In this document: one piece after another, positions 18,371 to 27,714 of the stretch
Layout: every line of letters starts with the position of its first letter
Numbering within the stretch: the stretch's first letter is position 1
Assembly (NCBI GenBank): GCA_002717385.1
Contig: PBDR01000003.1
Span: 1 to 64,000, forward strand
Source: Chloroflexota bacterium
Lineage (GTDB): Bacteria; Chloroflexota; Dehalococcoidia; Lucifugimonadales; Lucifugimonadaceae
Direction: 5' to 3'
DNA: 64,000 bases
Notes under the pieces: generated by a model
What the model was told of the DNA's origin: nothing
The model's input: the letters and a program-made list of their open reading frames with translations, nothing else
The model's database searches: none
Translations under genes and position numbers: made by a program

Positions 18371-19199
18371 AATTTTTCCCTATTTGATCATTTTTTTTAG
18401 AAAGATTTCTGATAAAAATCTCAGCATTTTTCTCTGGAAGATTTTTTTTATTTGAAAGAATAAATTCGATTAATGCAGCACCGAATACAGCTGCATCTGC
18501 ATATTTTCCTATTTCTATGATATGTTCTTTTTTTGATATTCCAAAACCTATAGCTACAGGAATATCAGTATAAACTTTTACTTTTTTTACTAATTCTTTC
18601 ACTTTAGAATTAACTTTTTTTCTCGCTCCTGTTACACCTAAAACAGAAATACAATATACAAATCCAGAGGCAAATTTACAGGCTAACTTAATTGAATCTT
18701 CATTTGATGTTAGTGCTAGTAATGGTATTAAAGAGATTTCATGTTTTTTCGTAGCAGTTACTAACAACTTTGCTTCAGAACTTGGTAGATCTGCTACTAT
18801 CAAACCATCAATACCAGCATCTGCAGCTTCTTCACAGAATTTATTGATTCCTTTTGCTAATATTGGATTATAGTATCCCATACAAACTAATGGTGTTTTT
18901 ACACCTTCAGATCTAATTTTTTTTACTATTTCTAAACACTTGTTTAAATTAACACCATTTTCCAGGGCAATTTGACTTGATCTTTGAATAGTTAAACCTT
19001 CTGCTAATGGATCACTAAATGGAATCCCCAATTCAATTACATCTGCACCATTTTCTTCAAGTTTTTTTACAATCGGCACAGTTGAATCTATAGTTGGGAA
19101 TCCAATCGTAATAAATGGAATTAAAGCAGTTCTTCCTTTTTTATTTGAATTATGGATACTTTTAGCAATATTATTGTGATACAAAAGAAAATTTCTCAT
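18351..19199 (-). CDS. trpA: Tryptophan synthase alpha chain
   Basis: A 282-residue TIM-barrel subunit that releases indole from indole-3-glycerol phosphate for TrpB. FITIGFPT, IELGIPFSDPLAEG, VCMGYYNPIL, GIDGLIVADLP, the phosphate loop VAIGFGISKKEH and the closing YADAAVFGAALI are recognisable. The catalytic Glu (IELG) is present, but the second catalytic residue, Asp60 in E. coli (PLADGPT), is Glu here (PLAEGLT). No other trp gene is in the window, so trpA is separated from trpB here. It overlaps aroH by 20 nt and follows a CPBP protease gene by 7 nt. Confidence 0.92.
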   Translation of the reverse strand: MRNFLLYHNNIAKSIHNSNKKGRTALIPFITIGFPTIDSTVPIVKKLEENGADVIELGIPFSDPLAEGLTIQRSSQIALENGVNLNKCLEIVKKIRSEGVKTPLVCMGYYNPILAKGINKFCEEAADAGIDGLIVADLPSSEAKLLVTATKKHEISLIPLLALTSNEDSIKLACKFASGFVYCISVLGVTGARKKVNSKVKELVKKVKVYTDIPVAIGFGISKKEHIIEIGKYADAAVFGAALIEFILSNKKNLPEKNAEIFIRNLSKKNDQIGKNYENSWR

Positions 19200-19206
19200 T
19201 AAAAAA

Positions 19207-20073
19207 TTATAAATACTGAGATATATATATCAATATAACTGAAATTGTATTGTGTAAACTATGTGTAAAAATAGGAATCAAAATTGTTTTTGTTTTTAAG
19301 TATAGCCAACAGAAACATATACCAAGTATAAATGTTATAAAATATGTTCCAGGGTCTATATGGCTCAGTGCAAAAAATATAGAAGAAATTATTGCGGCAA
19401 TTATACTATTTTTTGTAATAGACAAGTTTCTTAATCCAAGGAAAATAAATACTCTAAAAAATAGTTCTTCACTTATTGGTGCAATTAATGATGCAATGAT
19501 AAACATTAAAAAAAAGTTCTCCCCAACTTTTTCGTACAGGTACTGTGCATTATCAGTGGGAATAAGTATTTCTAAATTAAGAGCTTCTCCATATTCAATT
19601 AATATATAAGTCCAAATTGTAATGATACCGATACATACTATCCATAGCGTGATTGCCAACCCGAATTCTTGAAGACTTTTAGTTTTCCTAAAGCCTAAAT
19701 TTTTGAATGATATTTTATATTTACCATGAGTAAACGCTAAAGTAACAATTGTCAAAATGGATCCAGAATATATTGCTGATAGCAATGTTTTATTGAGTAA
19801 ATTAGGATAAGAAAAAGAATCCAAAAATATATATATAACCAATATTCCTACTAGGGAAAAATTATAAGCAATTGGGAGATTAAATTTTTTATTTAGGATG
19901 TAATTGATAAAAACTAAAAAAAAAGTAAAGAGAATTATTATTGTTGTATTATTTATTGAAATTATTTCTAATGTATTTTTTTCAGAAAGAATAAATATTG
20001 GAGATAAATATAGTGAAGCTACAATAATAGCCGCTTGAAGAATATCTATTTGTGACCAATGTGTTTTTATCAA
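19207..20073 (-). CDS. CPBP family intramembrane metalloprotease
   Basis: A 288-residue polytopic protein with about seven to eight hydrophobic helices. The CPBP (Abi/CAAX protease-like) motifs are PISEELFFRVFIF (EExxxR), SSIFFALSHIDPG and IPIFTHSLHNTIS, giving the Glu and His residues of the glutamate-based intramembrane protease site. The family includes Rce1-like CAAX proteases and bacterial peptide-processing or immunity proteins; no peptide substrate gene is nearby. The start used is TTG. It heads the trpA-aroH-aroG operon. Confidence 0.88.
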   Translation of the reverse strand: MIKTHWSQIDILQAAIIVASLYLSPIFILSEKNTLEIISINNTTIIILFTFFLVFINYILNKKFNLPIAYNFSLVGILVIYIFLDSFSYPNLLNKTLLSAIYSGSILTIVTLAFTHGKYKISFKNLGFRKTKSLQEFGLAITLWIVCIGIITIWTYILIEYGEALNLEILIPTDNAQYLYEKVGENFFLMFIIASLIAPISEELFFRVFIFLGLRNLSITKNSIIAAIISSIFFALSHIDPGTYFITFILGICFCWLYLKTKTILIPIFTHSLHNTISVILIYISQYL

Positions 20074-20197
20074 TTATGGATATGTGAGATATTTAATTTA
20101 CATTCATGACTTTTCATAAGAATCTCTATAAATTACTTTGTATTCTTATTTACTGTTAGGGATATATTTTTAATCATTATGGGAATTATAAAATTCT

Positions 20198-20854
20198 TTA
20201 ATTCCAAGTGATTTCACCGTACATTTTAGGGTTTATAGGTTTTTTTAAAAATTCATCCGATTCTTTTTTTGAATCTTTAATTGTTATGAATTCACCGTGA
20301 CCAGGTAAAACAACTGTATGGTTCGGAAGTGTATACAAGTGTTTTATAGAATCGACAATTTCTAATAATTTATTGTAAGAAGATGATTTTCCAGGTCCGC
20401 CAGGGAAAAGTGTATCTCCAGAAAATAAGTGTGGTTCTGAACCTGGGGATTCAGATGGAAGTAAATAACATCTCGAACCAGGAGTATGTCCAGGTGTTTT
20501 TATCGATCGAATAACAATATTTCCAAATCTATAAATAGATAAGTTATCTATTTTAAGCTTTTTAATAGGTTTTATTGGCAATGTGTTTGCATCATTTTGA
20601 CCAATACCTATTGGAACTTTGAAATTATTGTATACATCCACTAATCCTTCAATGTGATCATAATGACCGTGAGTAATGAATATACCTCTAACATCATATT
20701 TTATTGCGGCATCAATTAATTCATAAGGATTTTTTGGGGTGTCAATTATGATTGATTGATTAGTTTCTTTACAGGTAACTAAATATGAGTTATTAGAGAA
20801 TCCAGAAATAAACCGTTGTATCATCCACAACTTACCAGAATAAATTAATCCCAT
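20198..20854 (-). CDS. Metallo-beta-lactamase-fold hydrolase, glyoxalase II-like
   Basis: A 218-residue MBL-fold protein. GIFITHGHYDHIEGL is the metal motif; further ligands lie in RSIKTPGHTPGSRC, HLFSGDTLFPGG and VLPGHGEF. This set of motifs is that of the small glyoxalase II-like/YcbL hydrolases, whose substrates (often glutathione or other thioesters) are not predictable here. The family N-terminus (MIQRFISGFSNNSYLV) suggests the true start may be the ATG ten codons downstream at 20824. It lies 15 nt behind ftsH. Confidence 0.88.
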   Translation of the reverse strand: MGLIYSGKLWMIQRFISGFSNNSYLVTCKETNQSIIIDTPKNPYELIDAAIKYDVRGIFITHGHYDHIEGLVDVYNNFKVPIGIGQNDANTLPIKPIKKLKIDNLSIYRFGNIVIRSIKTPGHTPGSRCYLLPSESPGSEPHLFSGDTLFPGGPGKSSSYNKLLEIVDSIKHLYTLPNHTVVLPGHGEFITIKDSKKESDEFLKKPINPKMYGEITWN

Positions 20855-20869
20855 TTTATAAAAAAAACA

Positions 20870-22798
20870 TTAAGAAGTAGCTTGTGGTTCGGGGTCAGAT
20901 TTTCTATCAGTACGAATACCTTTATTTAAAGTCTGTTCTGAAGATTCTGGCGGTATATTTTTATCTTTTACAGGTTTGATTTTTGGAGTTTTACCGTCAA
21001 TTATTTCCTGAAATTGATCATGGTCGATTGTTTCATTTTCGAGTAAATATTTAGCTACATTATCTAAAATTATTTCATTTATTTTCAATATTTTTTTCGC
21101 TTTTTCTTCACCTTCTTTGAGTAGACGATCAATTTCATTATCGATAATCTCTTCAGTCTTTAGAGAATAATTTCTTTCTTCCGTCATTTCCCGTCCCAAG
21201 AAAATAGCTTCTTGCTTTCTTCCAAATGATCTATGCGCCAAGCGATCGCTCATTCCATAACGCATTATCATTTCTCTAGCAATAGTCGTAGCCTGTTCAA
21301 AATCATTAGATGCTCCAGTTGTAACATCTCCACATTTCATTACTTCAGCAGCTCTACCACCCATTGCTGAACTGATTTGAGCTTCTAATTGTTCTAGCGA
21401 ATAGAAAGATTGATCTTCTTGTTCCCATCTAGTAAAACCACCTGCATGTCCACGACTGATGATTGAAATTTTTGCGACAGGTCGACCTCCAGGGATAAAG
21501 TGAGATACCAAAGCATGACCAGCTTCATGATAAGCTGTCAGTTTTCTATCTTTTTCACTAATAACCTTACTTTTTCTTGCAGGACCGATGGATACTCTAT
21601 CTATGGCTTCAGTTAAGTTGTCTAATTTAATTTTCTTTTGGTTTTTTCTAGCAGCTAATAAGGCTCCTTCATTTACAAGATTAGCTAAGTCTGCGCCTGA
21701 AAAACCAGGCGTTTGTTTTGCAACATCAGAAAGTTCCACTGACTTTTCCAAAGGCTTCCCTTTGACGTGAACATCTAATATTGCTTCTCTTCCTCTAACA
21801 TCTGGGTTATCTATCATTACTCTTCGATCAAATCTTCCAGGTCTAAGGAGAGCTGGATCCAAAATATCAGGACGATTAGTTGCAGCAATAATTATTACAT
21901 TTATTGAAGTATCGAATCCATCCATTTCTACGAGTATTTGATTTAATGTTTGTTCTCTTTCGTCATTTCCACCTCCTAAACCTGCACCTCGATGCCTTCC
22001 GACTGCATCAATTTCATCAACAAAAATAATGCAAGGGGAATGTCTCTTAGCTTGTTCAAAAAGATCTCTAACTCTTGAGGCTCCCACCCCAACAAACATT
22101 TCCACGAATTCTGATCCGGAGATAGAAAAAAATGGAACGCCTGCTTCACCTGCAACAGCTCGAGCCAGTAAAGTTTTACCAGTTCCAGGAGGACCTACTA
22201 ATAATACTCCTCTAGGGATTCGTGCACCTAATGCTTGAAATCTTTCTGGATATTTTAAAAATTCTACTACTTCTTCCAGTTCCTCCTTAGCTTCAGGGAC
22301 ACCGGCTACATCAAAGAAAGTAACGGTGGCGTTATTACCTTTAAACATCCTTGCACGACTTTTTCCAAAACTAAAGGTTTGACCTCCTCCTCCTTGTGCT
22401 TGACGCATCATAAATATTAACAGACCACCAAATAATATTAGTGGTAAAAAACCTATAATAATACTGAAGAAACTTGATAAGCCACTTTTACCCTTTACTT
22501 TAACAGTATAGTTTGAAGGGTCTATGCCGCTCTCATACATTATTTCAGTAATACTTGATCCAGTTTCTTTTCTAGATTTATAAATATCGTTTCCATCAAT
22601 AATCTTTAATTCATCACCACTTACTTCTATTGAAATTTTAGATGTTGAAACTCTATTTTTAGCAAGTTCTGGAACTTCATTTATTCCAATTTCATCAACA
22701 GAACTTAGTGATTGATCAAAAAAAAGAAAAAAAGATATCATTGCAATACTTATAACTATTGCGTAGACAAAAATATTTTTTATCCATCTATTTTTCAT
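20870..22798 (-). CDS. ftsH: ATP-dependent zinc metalloprotease FtsH
   Basis: A 642-residue membrane AAA protease of usual length. Two membrane helices (about residues 10-28 and 110-130) flank a short external domain; then come the AAA module with [16 protein letters not shown] and the second-region SRH ([22 protein letters not shown]), and the zinc protease with HEAGH in [15 protein letters not shown]. The pore motif [13 protein letters not shown] is intact. It degrades membrane and regulatory proteins. It is transcribed divergently from infC across a 275-bp region. Confidence 0.97.
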   Translation of the reverse strand: MKNRWIKNIFVYAIVISIAMISFFLFFDQSLSSVDEIGINEVPELAKNRVSTSKISIEVSGDELKIIDGNDIYKSRKETGSSITEIMYESGIDPSNYTVKVKGKSGLSSFFSIIIGFLPLILFGGLLIFMMRQAQGGGGQTFSFGKSRARMFKGNNATVTFFDVAGVPEAKEELEEVVEFLKYPERFQALGARIPRGVLLVGPPGTGKTLLARAVAGEAGVPFFSISGSEFVEMFVGVGASRVRDLFEQAKRHSPCIIFVDEIDAVGRHRGAGLGGGNDEREQTLNQILVEMDGFDTSINVIIIAATNRPDILDPALLRPGRFDRRVMIDNPDVRGREAILDVHVKGKPLEKSVELSDVAKQTPGFSGADLANLVNEGALLAARKNQKKIKLDNLTEAIDRVSIGPARKSKVISEKDRKLTAYHEAGHALVSHFIPGGRPVAKISIISRGHAGGFTRWEQEDQSFYSLEQLEAQISSAMGGRAAEVMKCGDVTTGASNDFEQATTIAREMIMRYGMSDRLAHRSFGRKQEAIFLGREMTEERNYSLKTEEIIDNEIDRLLKEGEEKAKKILKINEIILDNVAKYLLENETIDHDQFQEIIDGKTPKIKPVKDKNIPPESSEQTLNKGIRTDRKSDPEPQATS

Positions 22799-22970
22799 TT
22801 AAATTTTCAAATTTTTTTTGTACGTTATAGGTTTATGGTAATGGTTGTACATACCTATTGTTATTAGGTTAAATTTTACCATATAGGAGATAAGAATAAA
22901 TTAATTAGTACATATTCCAACAAATTTTGAGCATATATCATATATTTACTGTTTTTTATATTTACAACGA

Positions 22971-22999
22971 TTGAGATTATAAACAACGGTTGTTATATT
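22971..22999 (+). promoter_or_regulatory. Predicted infC promoter with a dyad in its spacer
   Basis: TTGAGA (22971-22976) and TATATT (22994-22999) are 17 bp apart, a good sigma-70-like promoter. Between them lies AACAAC-G-GTTGTT (22982-22994), a perfect 6+6 dyad filling most of the spacer. A similar imperfect element, CAAC-G-ATTG (22965-22973), lies one helical phase upstream, about 19 bp away, overlapping the -35. This looks like a double operator, but no cognate regulator is identified. Confidence 0.5.
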
Positions 23000-23073
23000 T
23001 TAATTATAGATTTGCATATTTAATCAAAAAATTGTAAATATATTAAAAACAAATTGGTTATGGAGAAATAAAA

Positions 23074-23640
23074 ATACAAAAAAAATATCGGGTAAACAGT
23101 AATATCATTGTTTCTAATGTGAGAGTAATTACGGGTGAAAATAGCCAAGAATCAGTTGTTTTAGATACGGGTGAGGCTATAAAGTTGGCTGCTAATTCTG
23201 GATTGGATTTGGTGGAAGTAGGCCCTAATCAAACCCCTCCTGTTTGTAGGATAATGGATTATGGGCGTTTCAAATATATTCAAGGTAAAAAGGATAAAGA
23301 ATCCCAAAAAGCATCAAGAGCAGCTAGTAAAGTTAAAGAAGTGAGACTAAGTCCTGTAACTTCGGAAAATGATTTAAAATCAAAAATGAAAATCACGAAA
23401 GGTTTATTATTACAAGGAGCAAAAGTTAGGGTATTTGTACGATTTAGAGGAAGACAAAACGCTCATCCTAATGTTGGGATGAAAGTTTTACAAAAATTCG
23501 CTGAAGGACTTTCGGATTACTCTAAATTAGAAAGTGCTCCGTCTATGGTAGGTCGTTCCATAAATATCGTTCTCACCCCTTTACCCGGATTGAAAAATAA
23601 AATAACCAATGAAAATATTGAAACTGGTGTTTCGGTATAA
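23074..23640 (+). CDS. infC: Translation initiation factor IF-3, probable AUA start
   Basis: IF3 of 188 residues by my start. The conserved N-terminal element KYRVNSNIIVSNVRVITGE lies upstream of the first standard start codon (GTG at 23119) in the same frame, so initiation must be earlier. A GGAG ribosome-binding site (23062-23065) is 8 nt before ATA at 23074, and no ATG, GTG or TTG occurs in that stretch; AUA is therefore the likely start. In E. coli infC begins with AUU and IF3 represses its own non-AUG start, so autoregulation is expected. Later motifs PPVCRIMDYGRFKY and VRVFVRFRGRQ are typical. It leads infC-rpmI-rplT. Confidence 0.95.
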   Translation: MQKKYRVNSNIIVSNVRVITGENSQESVVLDTGEAIKLAANSGLDLVEVGPNQTPPVCRIMDYGRFKYIQGKKDKESQKASRAASKVKEVRLSPVTSENDLKSKMKITKGLLLQGAKVRVFVRFRGRQNAHPNVGMKVLQKFAEGLSDYSKLESAPSMVGRSINIVLTPLPGLKNKITNENIETGVSV

Positions 23641-23685
23641 AAATTTATATTTACAGGTTGAAATTTTATTAGTGAGTAACTGAAA

Positions 23686-23883
23686 ATGCCTAAAATGAAA
23701 ACCCATAAGGGTGCCCAAAAAAGATTTCATATTACTGGTGACGGTAAAGTTGTTAGAACAAAAGGACCTAAAAGTCATTTTAGGAGGAAAAAAACAAAGA
23801 GGGTAAAGCGATTATTTGGAGGCAAAGTGGATTTAGATTCTGCTTTATTTTCAAAAAAAATCAAAAGCTTTTTGAGGAGATAA
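23686..23883 (+). CDS. rpmI: 50S ribosomal protein L35
   Basis: A 65-residue very basic protein with the L35 signatures KMKTHKGAQKRFHITGDGKV and HFRRKKTKRVKRL. The length is standard. It lies between infC and rplT as in most bacteria, so it is cotranscribed and fits the conserved IF3-L35-L20 operon. Confidence 0.97.
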   Translation: MPKMKTHKGAQKRFHITGDGKVVRTKGPKSHFRRKKTKRVKRLFGGKVDLDSALFSKKIKSFLRR

Positions 23884-23947
23884 TTTTTTTAAATTATAGA
23901 ATTGTTTTTATGTATATAAAATTTAATTATTTTAAAGGGTGAATTAA

Positions 23948-24298
23948 TTGTCCAGAGTTAAAACAAGTGTAACAACACATAAAAGACACAAAGCCGTGCT
24001 GTCTGCAGTTAAAGGACACAGAGGTTCTAGGAACAGGCGATATAGACTCGCTAGAGAATCTTTAACACATGCTCTTGCCTATGCGACAGCTCATAGAAGA
24101 TTGAAGAAAAGACAAAACAGATCTTTACAAATTACTAGAATTAATGCTGCTTCTAGAATTTGTGGGATTTCTTATAGTCAGTTTATATATGGTATCCGAT
24201 CAAAAGGAATTAAAATAGATAGAAAATCATTATCGGATTTGGCTGTTTATGAGCCTGAAGTGTTTTCAGAATTGGTTAGTAAGATCAGAAGTAAATGA
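23948..24298 (+). CDS. rplT: 50S ribosomal protein L20
   Basis: A 116-residue L20, an early assembly protein of the large subunit and a translational repressor of its operon in several bacteria. SRVKTSVTTHKRHKAVL, GHRGSRNRRYRLARE and RLKKRQNRSLQITRINAA are clear. The start is TTG, 6 nt after AAGGGTG (23935-23941). No L20-binding leader could be identified by eye upstream of infC. The stop is 35 nt from the convergent ctaB stop. Confidence 0.97.
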   Translation: MSRVKTSVTTHKRHKAVLSAVKGHRGSRNRRYRLARESLTHALAYATAHRRLKKRQNRSLQITRINAASRICGISYSQFIYGIRSKGIKIDRKSLSDLAVYEPEVFSELVSKIRSK

Positions 24299-24333
24299 AC
24301 TTTTATCATTAACTGAAAGTTAGAGTTGATTTG

Positions 24334-25218
24334 TCAAGAAAATACGATAATATCCAAAGATGAAGAAATAAATATCAATGCCAAGTACAACATTGAATAT
24401 TTATAAAAATTTAGGGAATGTTTTTTCTTTAAATCGTTTTCTTTGGTTTTGATAATTTTAATCGAATATAAGATCAGAATTATTGAAATTATAATGGTGG
24501 AAAAAAAATAAAATATTCCTAAACTTTGATTTATAAAAGTTAGAATCAAACAAAATATCGAAGTGATAATTGAATAAATTAATATGTTAATTTGTGTATA
24601 ATTTATACCTTTCGTAACTGGAAGCATAGGTATTCCAACTTTTTCGTAATCTTTTTTTATTACTATTGATAGTGCCCAAAAATGAGGTGGTGTCCATACA
24701 AAAATTATTAAGAATAACCATATTGCTGTAGAGTCGATTATCCCATTTGATCCAGCCGAATATCCTACAAGAGCAGGTATACATCCTGCAGCACCGCCAA
24801 TAACTATGTTTTGCGAAGTTCTTTTTTTTAGTATAACTGTGTAAAGTATGAAATATAGAATAGTGCCCAAAATTGCTAATGAGGCGGCAATATAATTTAT
24901 AAAATAAAATAAAATAATAAACGAGAAAATATTAAGCAATATACCCCATACTGATGCTGAAAACGGCGTAACTCTTCCTTCAGCTACAGGACGGTTTTTT
25001 GTTCTTCCCATTGCTTTATCTATTTTATGTTCATATGCCATATTGAGCGATCCAGCACCTCCTGCAGCAAATGCTCCACCAATGATTATGGAAATTATTA
25101 CAGAAACATTAGGGATACCTTTGTTTCCTATTAAACAACTACATACAGCAACAAGTAATAATAGAGATATTACCCTTGGTTTTGTGAGTAAAATATAATC
25201 TTGGATTTTTTTATACAT
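24334..25218 (-). CDS. ctaB: Protoheme IX farnesyltransferase (heme O synthase)
   Basis: A 294-residue polytopic prenyltransferase of the UbiA fold converting heme B to heme O. LLTKPRVISLLLLVA starts the first helix region; the first Asp-rich region reads NMAYEHKIDKAMGRTKNRPV (Asp to Glu/His changes in the first positions, RTKNRP intact); the second is around VWTPPHFWALSIVIKKDYEK. It follows ctaA, so heme A for an aa3-type cytochrome oxidase is made here. No oxidase subunit gene is in the window. Confidence 0.95.
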   Translation of the reverse strand: MYKKIQDYILLTKPRVISLLLLVAVCSCLIGNKGIPNVSVIISIIIGGAFAAGGAGSLNMAYEHKIDKAMGRTKNRPVAEGRVTPFSASVWGILLNIFSFIILFYFINYIAASLAILGTILYFILYTVILKKRTSQNIVIGGAAGCIPALVGYSAGSNGIIDSTAIWLFLIIFVWTPPHFWALSIVIKKDYEKVGIPMLPVTKGINYTQINILIYSIITSIFCLILTFINQSLGIFYFFSTIIISIILILYSIKIIKTKENDLKKKHSLNFYKYSMLYLALIFISSSLDIIVFS

Positions 25219-25255
25219 TTAATTGAGAAAGGTTCTAAAATTTGGAATAGTTGAT

Positions 25256-26200
25256 TTATAATTTTACAGGAAATATTCTGGGATTTTTCATCAGGTTTGT
25301 TAGTAAAATTACAATTGTCCATAAGATTGTTGCAATACTTAAATGTCCTGCTCTAGACCATTCAGAGAAATTAGATAGAGGAACTAAAGCACCCCAAATA
25401 ATTTGAGTAAGAATTACTCCAAACCCTAAAGAAGTTACAATTTTAATTACATTCGAAATGTTTCTAATTCTGAGTATTTTATAAAAAAAATATCCAGTAA
25501 TTATTACAGAAAACAATGAAAGTAATCTATGAAGCATATGTATTATTTCTAAAGTTTGAACTGGTATAATAGCTTCTCTACCGCATAAAGGCCATGAGGG
25601 ACAATAAAAACCAGCATTTGTCCAAACTGCATAAGACCCACTTAATATGGTGATCAAAATTAGAAAACTGCTAAAAAACATACCAATGAAATATTTCTCA
25701 TATTCTTTAGAAATATTAAAAAATATCCATTTTCTTTTGTGTGGGATTGGTTTTTTACCAGTATCTAAAAAAATTATTAATGTTGTCACAGATATTAGAA
25801 CGGTTATTTCAGCTAGCATAAGGTGTATGGTTCTTATTGCTGGGTTCAATTCAGTTAACACAACCGCTCCGCCTAATAACCCAACGATGATGATAATTGA
25901 AAGAAGCATCAGAGAAATGTTGATTAATGCTTTATTGTTTCTATGTTTAAAAAAAATTCTCAAACATATAAACAATGTAAATATTCCTACAATTGTTCCA
26001 ACAGATCGATGGGAGTATTCTATCAAAGCATGATACTCTAATGGAGGGATCCATTTACCAAAGCAAGTTGGCCAATCAGGACAACCGTCACCTGAACCCG
26101 TGACTCTAGTGATACCACCAATCGTAATCTGACTTACTATACCTAAATTTGTAAGTAGCAAAAAAAGAAACAGGACTCTATCTCTTTTAATCGAGAACAC
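25256..26200 (-). CDS. ctaA: Heme A synthase (CtaA/Cox15)
   Basis: A 314-residue, eight-helix heme O monooxygenase producing heme A. Both external Cys pairs typical of the B. subtilis-like class are present, CPDWPTC and CPSWPLC, along with the heme-ligand histidines in IEYSHRSVGTIVG, RTIHLMLAE, IIHMLHRLLSL and RAGHLSIATI. GTG start, TVTGSGDGCPDWP-like N-terminal motif. It is 75 nt downstream of a small zinc-ribbon gene and 37 nt upstream of ctaB. Confidence 0.95.
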   Translation of the reverse strand: MFSIKRDRVLFLFLLLTNLGIVSQITIGGITRVTGSGDGCPDWPTCFGKWIPPLEYHALIEYSHRSVGTIVGIFTLFICLRIFFKHRNNKALINISLMLLSIIIIVGLLGGAVVLTELNPAIRTIHLMLAEITVLISVTTLIIFLDTGKKPIPHKRKWIFFNISKEYEKYFIGMFFSSFLILITILSGSYAVWTNAGFYCPSWPLCGREAIIPVQTLEIIHMLHRLLSLFSVIITGYFFYKILRIRNISNVIKIVTSLGFGVILTQIIWGALVPLSNFSEWSRAGHLSIATILWTIVILLTNLMKNPRIFPVKL

Positions 26201-26275
26201 CCAAATAAACTCCTCTTGTTATCCTAAAAGAAAGATAAATCAAAAATGATTAAAAAAAATTAATTAAAATACCAG

Positions 26276-26491
26276 TTATTGTCTTGGGCGCCTAATATTC
26301 CCCTGAATAATTGGCTCGTTTTCGTGGATTTCTCCATTTCTAATTTTTATATTATAATCGCATTCAGGTGATGTACATACCCATGCTTTATAGTGAACAG
26401 GTGCTCCTTGACCTCCAAAATCTGATAGCGGGACAAGTACTGCGTCTTCATCATCGCAAGCTAAGCAAGCGGGAAAATTCGGAATATCCAA
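26276..26491 (-). CDS. Small zinc-ribbon-like protein of unknown function
   Basis: A 71-residue protein beginning at TTG (26489-26491), chosen because GGAGG lies exactly 7 nt upstream; a longer reading frame exists but its extra hydrophobic leader would span that ribosome-binding site. Four cysteines form CLAC and CTSPEC pairs about 33 residues apart, a zinc-ribbon arrangement, with the C-terminus charged and unstructured. I do not recognise a family. It is the first gene ahead of ctaA and ctaB, divergent from tsaD, so a link to oxidase or heme assembly is possible but only contextual. Confidence 0.6.
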   Translation of the reverse strand: MDIPNFPACLACDDEDAVLVPLSDFGGQGAPVHYKAWVCTSPECDYNIKIRNGEIHENEPIIQGNIRRPRQ

Positions 26492-26657
26492 TCTACTTCC
26501 TCCATTATTCCAATTTAATAACAAAACTATCGCCAATAGTCCATTAATAGGAATCAACTGGCAATTACAATATTAATATTACATGAGTAAATGAAAAACT
26601 ATAATCGTATTAGTGTAATTATGGTATTTTTTGGTGAATAAAAGGTTAAGATATCAA

Positions 26658-27704
26658 ATGTTTATACTTGGTATAGAAACAAGTTGTGATGAAACAGCTG
26701 TAGGTATTGTGGATCATAATGGTAGACAAATTGCAAATATAGTAGCATCTCAAATTGGGATACATTCATCACATGGAGGTATAGTTCCTGAAATTGCTTC
26801 AAGGCAGCATATATTAGATATCAGAGAAGTAACTTTATCTGCGTTAAAATTTGGGAATATAAAATTACGTGACCTTTCCCACATAGCTGTAACATATGGG
26901 CCAGGTTTAGCTGGATCATTAATTGTTGGGTTGAATTTTGCAAAAGGATTGGCATGTTCATTAGGTATCCCATTAATTGGAGTAAATCATTTGGAGGGAC
27001 ATATTTATGCTGCTTGGATAAATAATGACTACTTTTCTCCAATGCCATTTCAACAAATTGTCGATGAACAGAATAAGATAATGTGCTTAATCGTTTCTGG
27101 AGGCCATACCGAAATGGTTATAATGAAAGGATATGGTCAATTTCAAATAATAGGTGAAACTAGAGACGATGCAGTCGGGGAAGCGTTTGATAAAGTTGCA
27201 AGGGTTTTAGGATTGAAATATCCTGGAGGACCAGAAATTCAAAAGGCGTCTAATTTTTCTTCGAAAGAAATTGAACCTTTTCCCAGATCCTGGATAAATG
27301 GAACACATGATTTTTCATTTAGTGGGATAAAAACTTCAGTAATTAATAGATCCAAAATATTTGGATTTTACCCGCCTAATAATCGTGTATTACCTGATAA
27401 AGATATACAGGCAAATTTTTCTAAAGCATTTCAAGATTCCGTAGTAGATGTATTGGTAAAAAAAACTGTTAATGCTGCAATTAGTTATGAATGTAAAGGA
27501 ATAATTTTAGTTGGAGGAGTTGCAGCAAATACAGCTCTGAGGGAAAATTTAATTGCGCTTTCTCCAATTCCAGTTTCCATACCCCCTATTGATCTTTGCA
27601 CAGATAATGGAGCTATGATAGCTATGGCAGGTTTATATAATTTACAATTAAAAAAATTCAGCGAAATGTCGTTGGATGTTATTCCTAATTTACGTATTTC
27701 TTGA
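26658..27704 (+). CDS. tsaD: tRNA N6-adenosine threonylcarbamoyltransferase
   Basis: A 348-residue TsaD (Kae1/Gcp) that completes t6A37 on ANN-decoding tRNAs with TsaBCE. LGIETSCDETAVGIVDHNG is the start motif, the iron-binding histidines are in VNHLEGHIYA, and nucleotide/threonylcarbamoyl loops are VSGGHTEMV and GGVAANTALRE. I start at the ATG of MFILGIETS, the normal family beginning; an in-frame GTG nine codons upstream is an alternative. It stands alone, divergent from the zinc-ribbon-ctaA-ctaB unit and convergent, 10 nt, with the next gene. Confidence 0.96.
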   Translation: MFILGIETSCDETAVGIVDHNGRQIANIVASQIGIHSSHGGIVPEIASRQHILDIREVTLSALKFGNIKLRDLSHIAVTYGPGLAGSLIVGLNFAKGLACSLGIPLIGVNHLEGHIYAAWINNDYFSPMPFQQIVDEQNKIMCLIVSGGHTEMVIMKGYGQFQIIGETRDDAVGEAFDKVARVLGLKYPGGPEIQKASNFSSKEIEPFPRSWINGTHDFSFSGIKTSVINRSKIFGFYPPNNRVLPDKDIQANFSKAFQDSVVDVLVKKTVNAAISYECKGIILVGGVAANTALRENLIALSPIPVSIPPIDLCTDNGAMIAMAGLYNLQLKKFSEMSLDVIPNLRIS

Positions 27705-27714
27705 GAATTTAGAC

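Noticed and set aside
22799-23073. L20-binding leader or T-box upstream of infC
   Set aside because: The leader after the predicted promoter is only about 70 nt and I could not find the paired elements of a known L20 or T-box leader.
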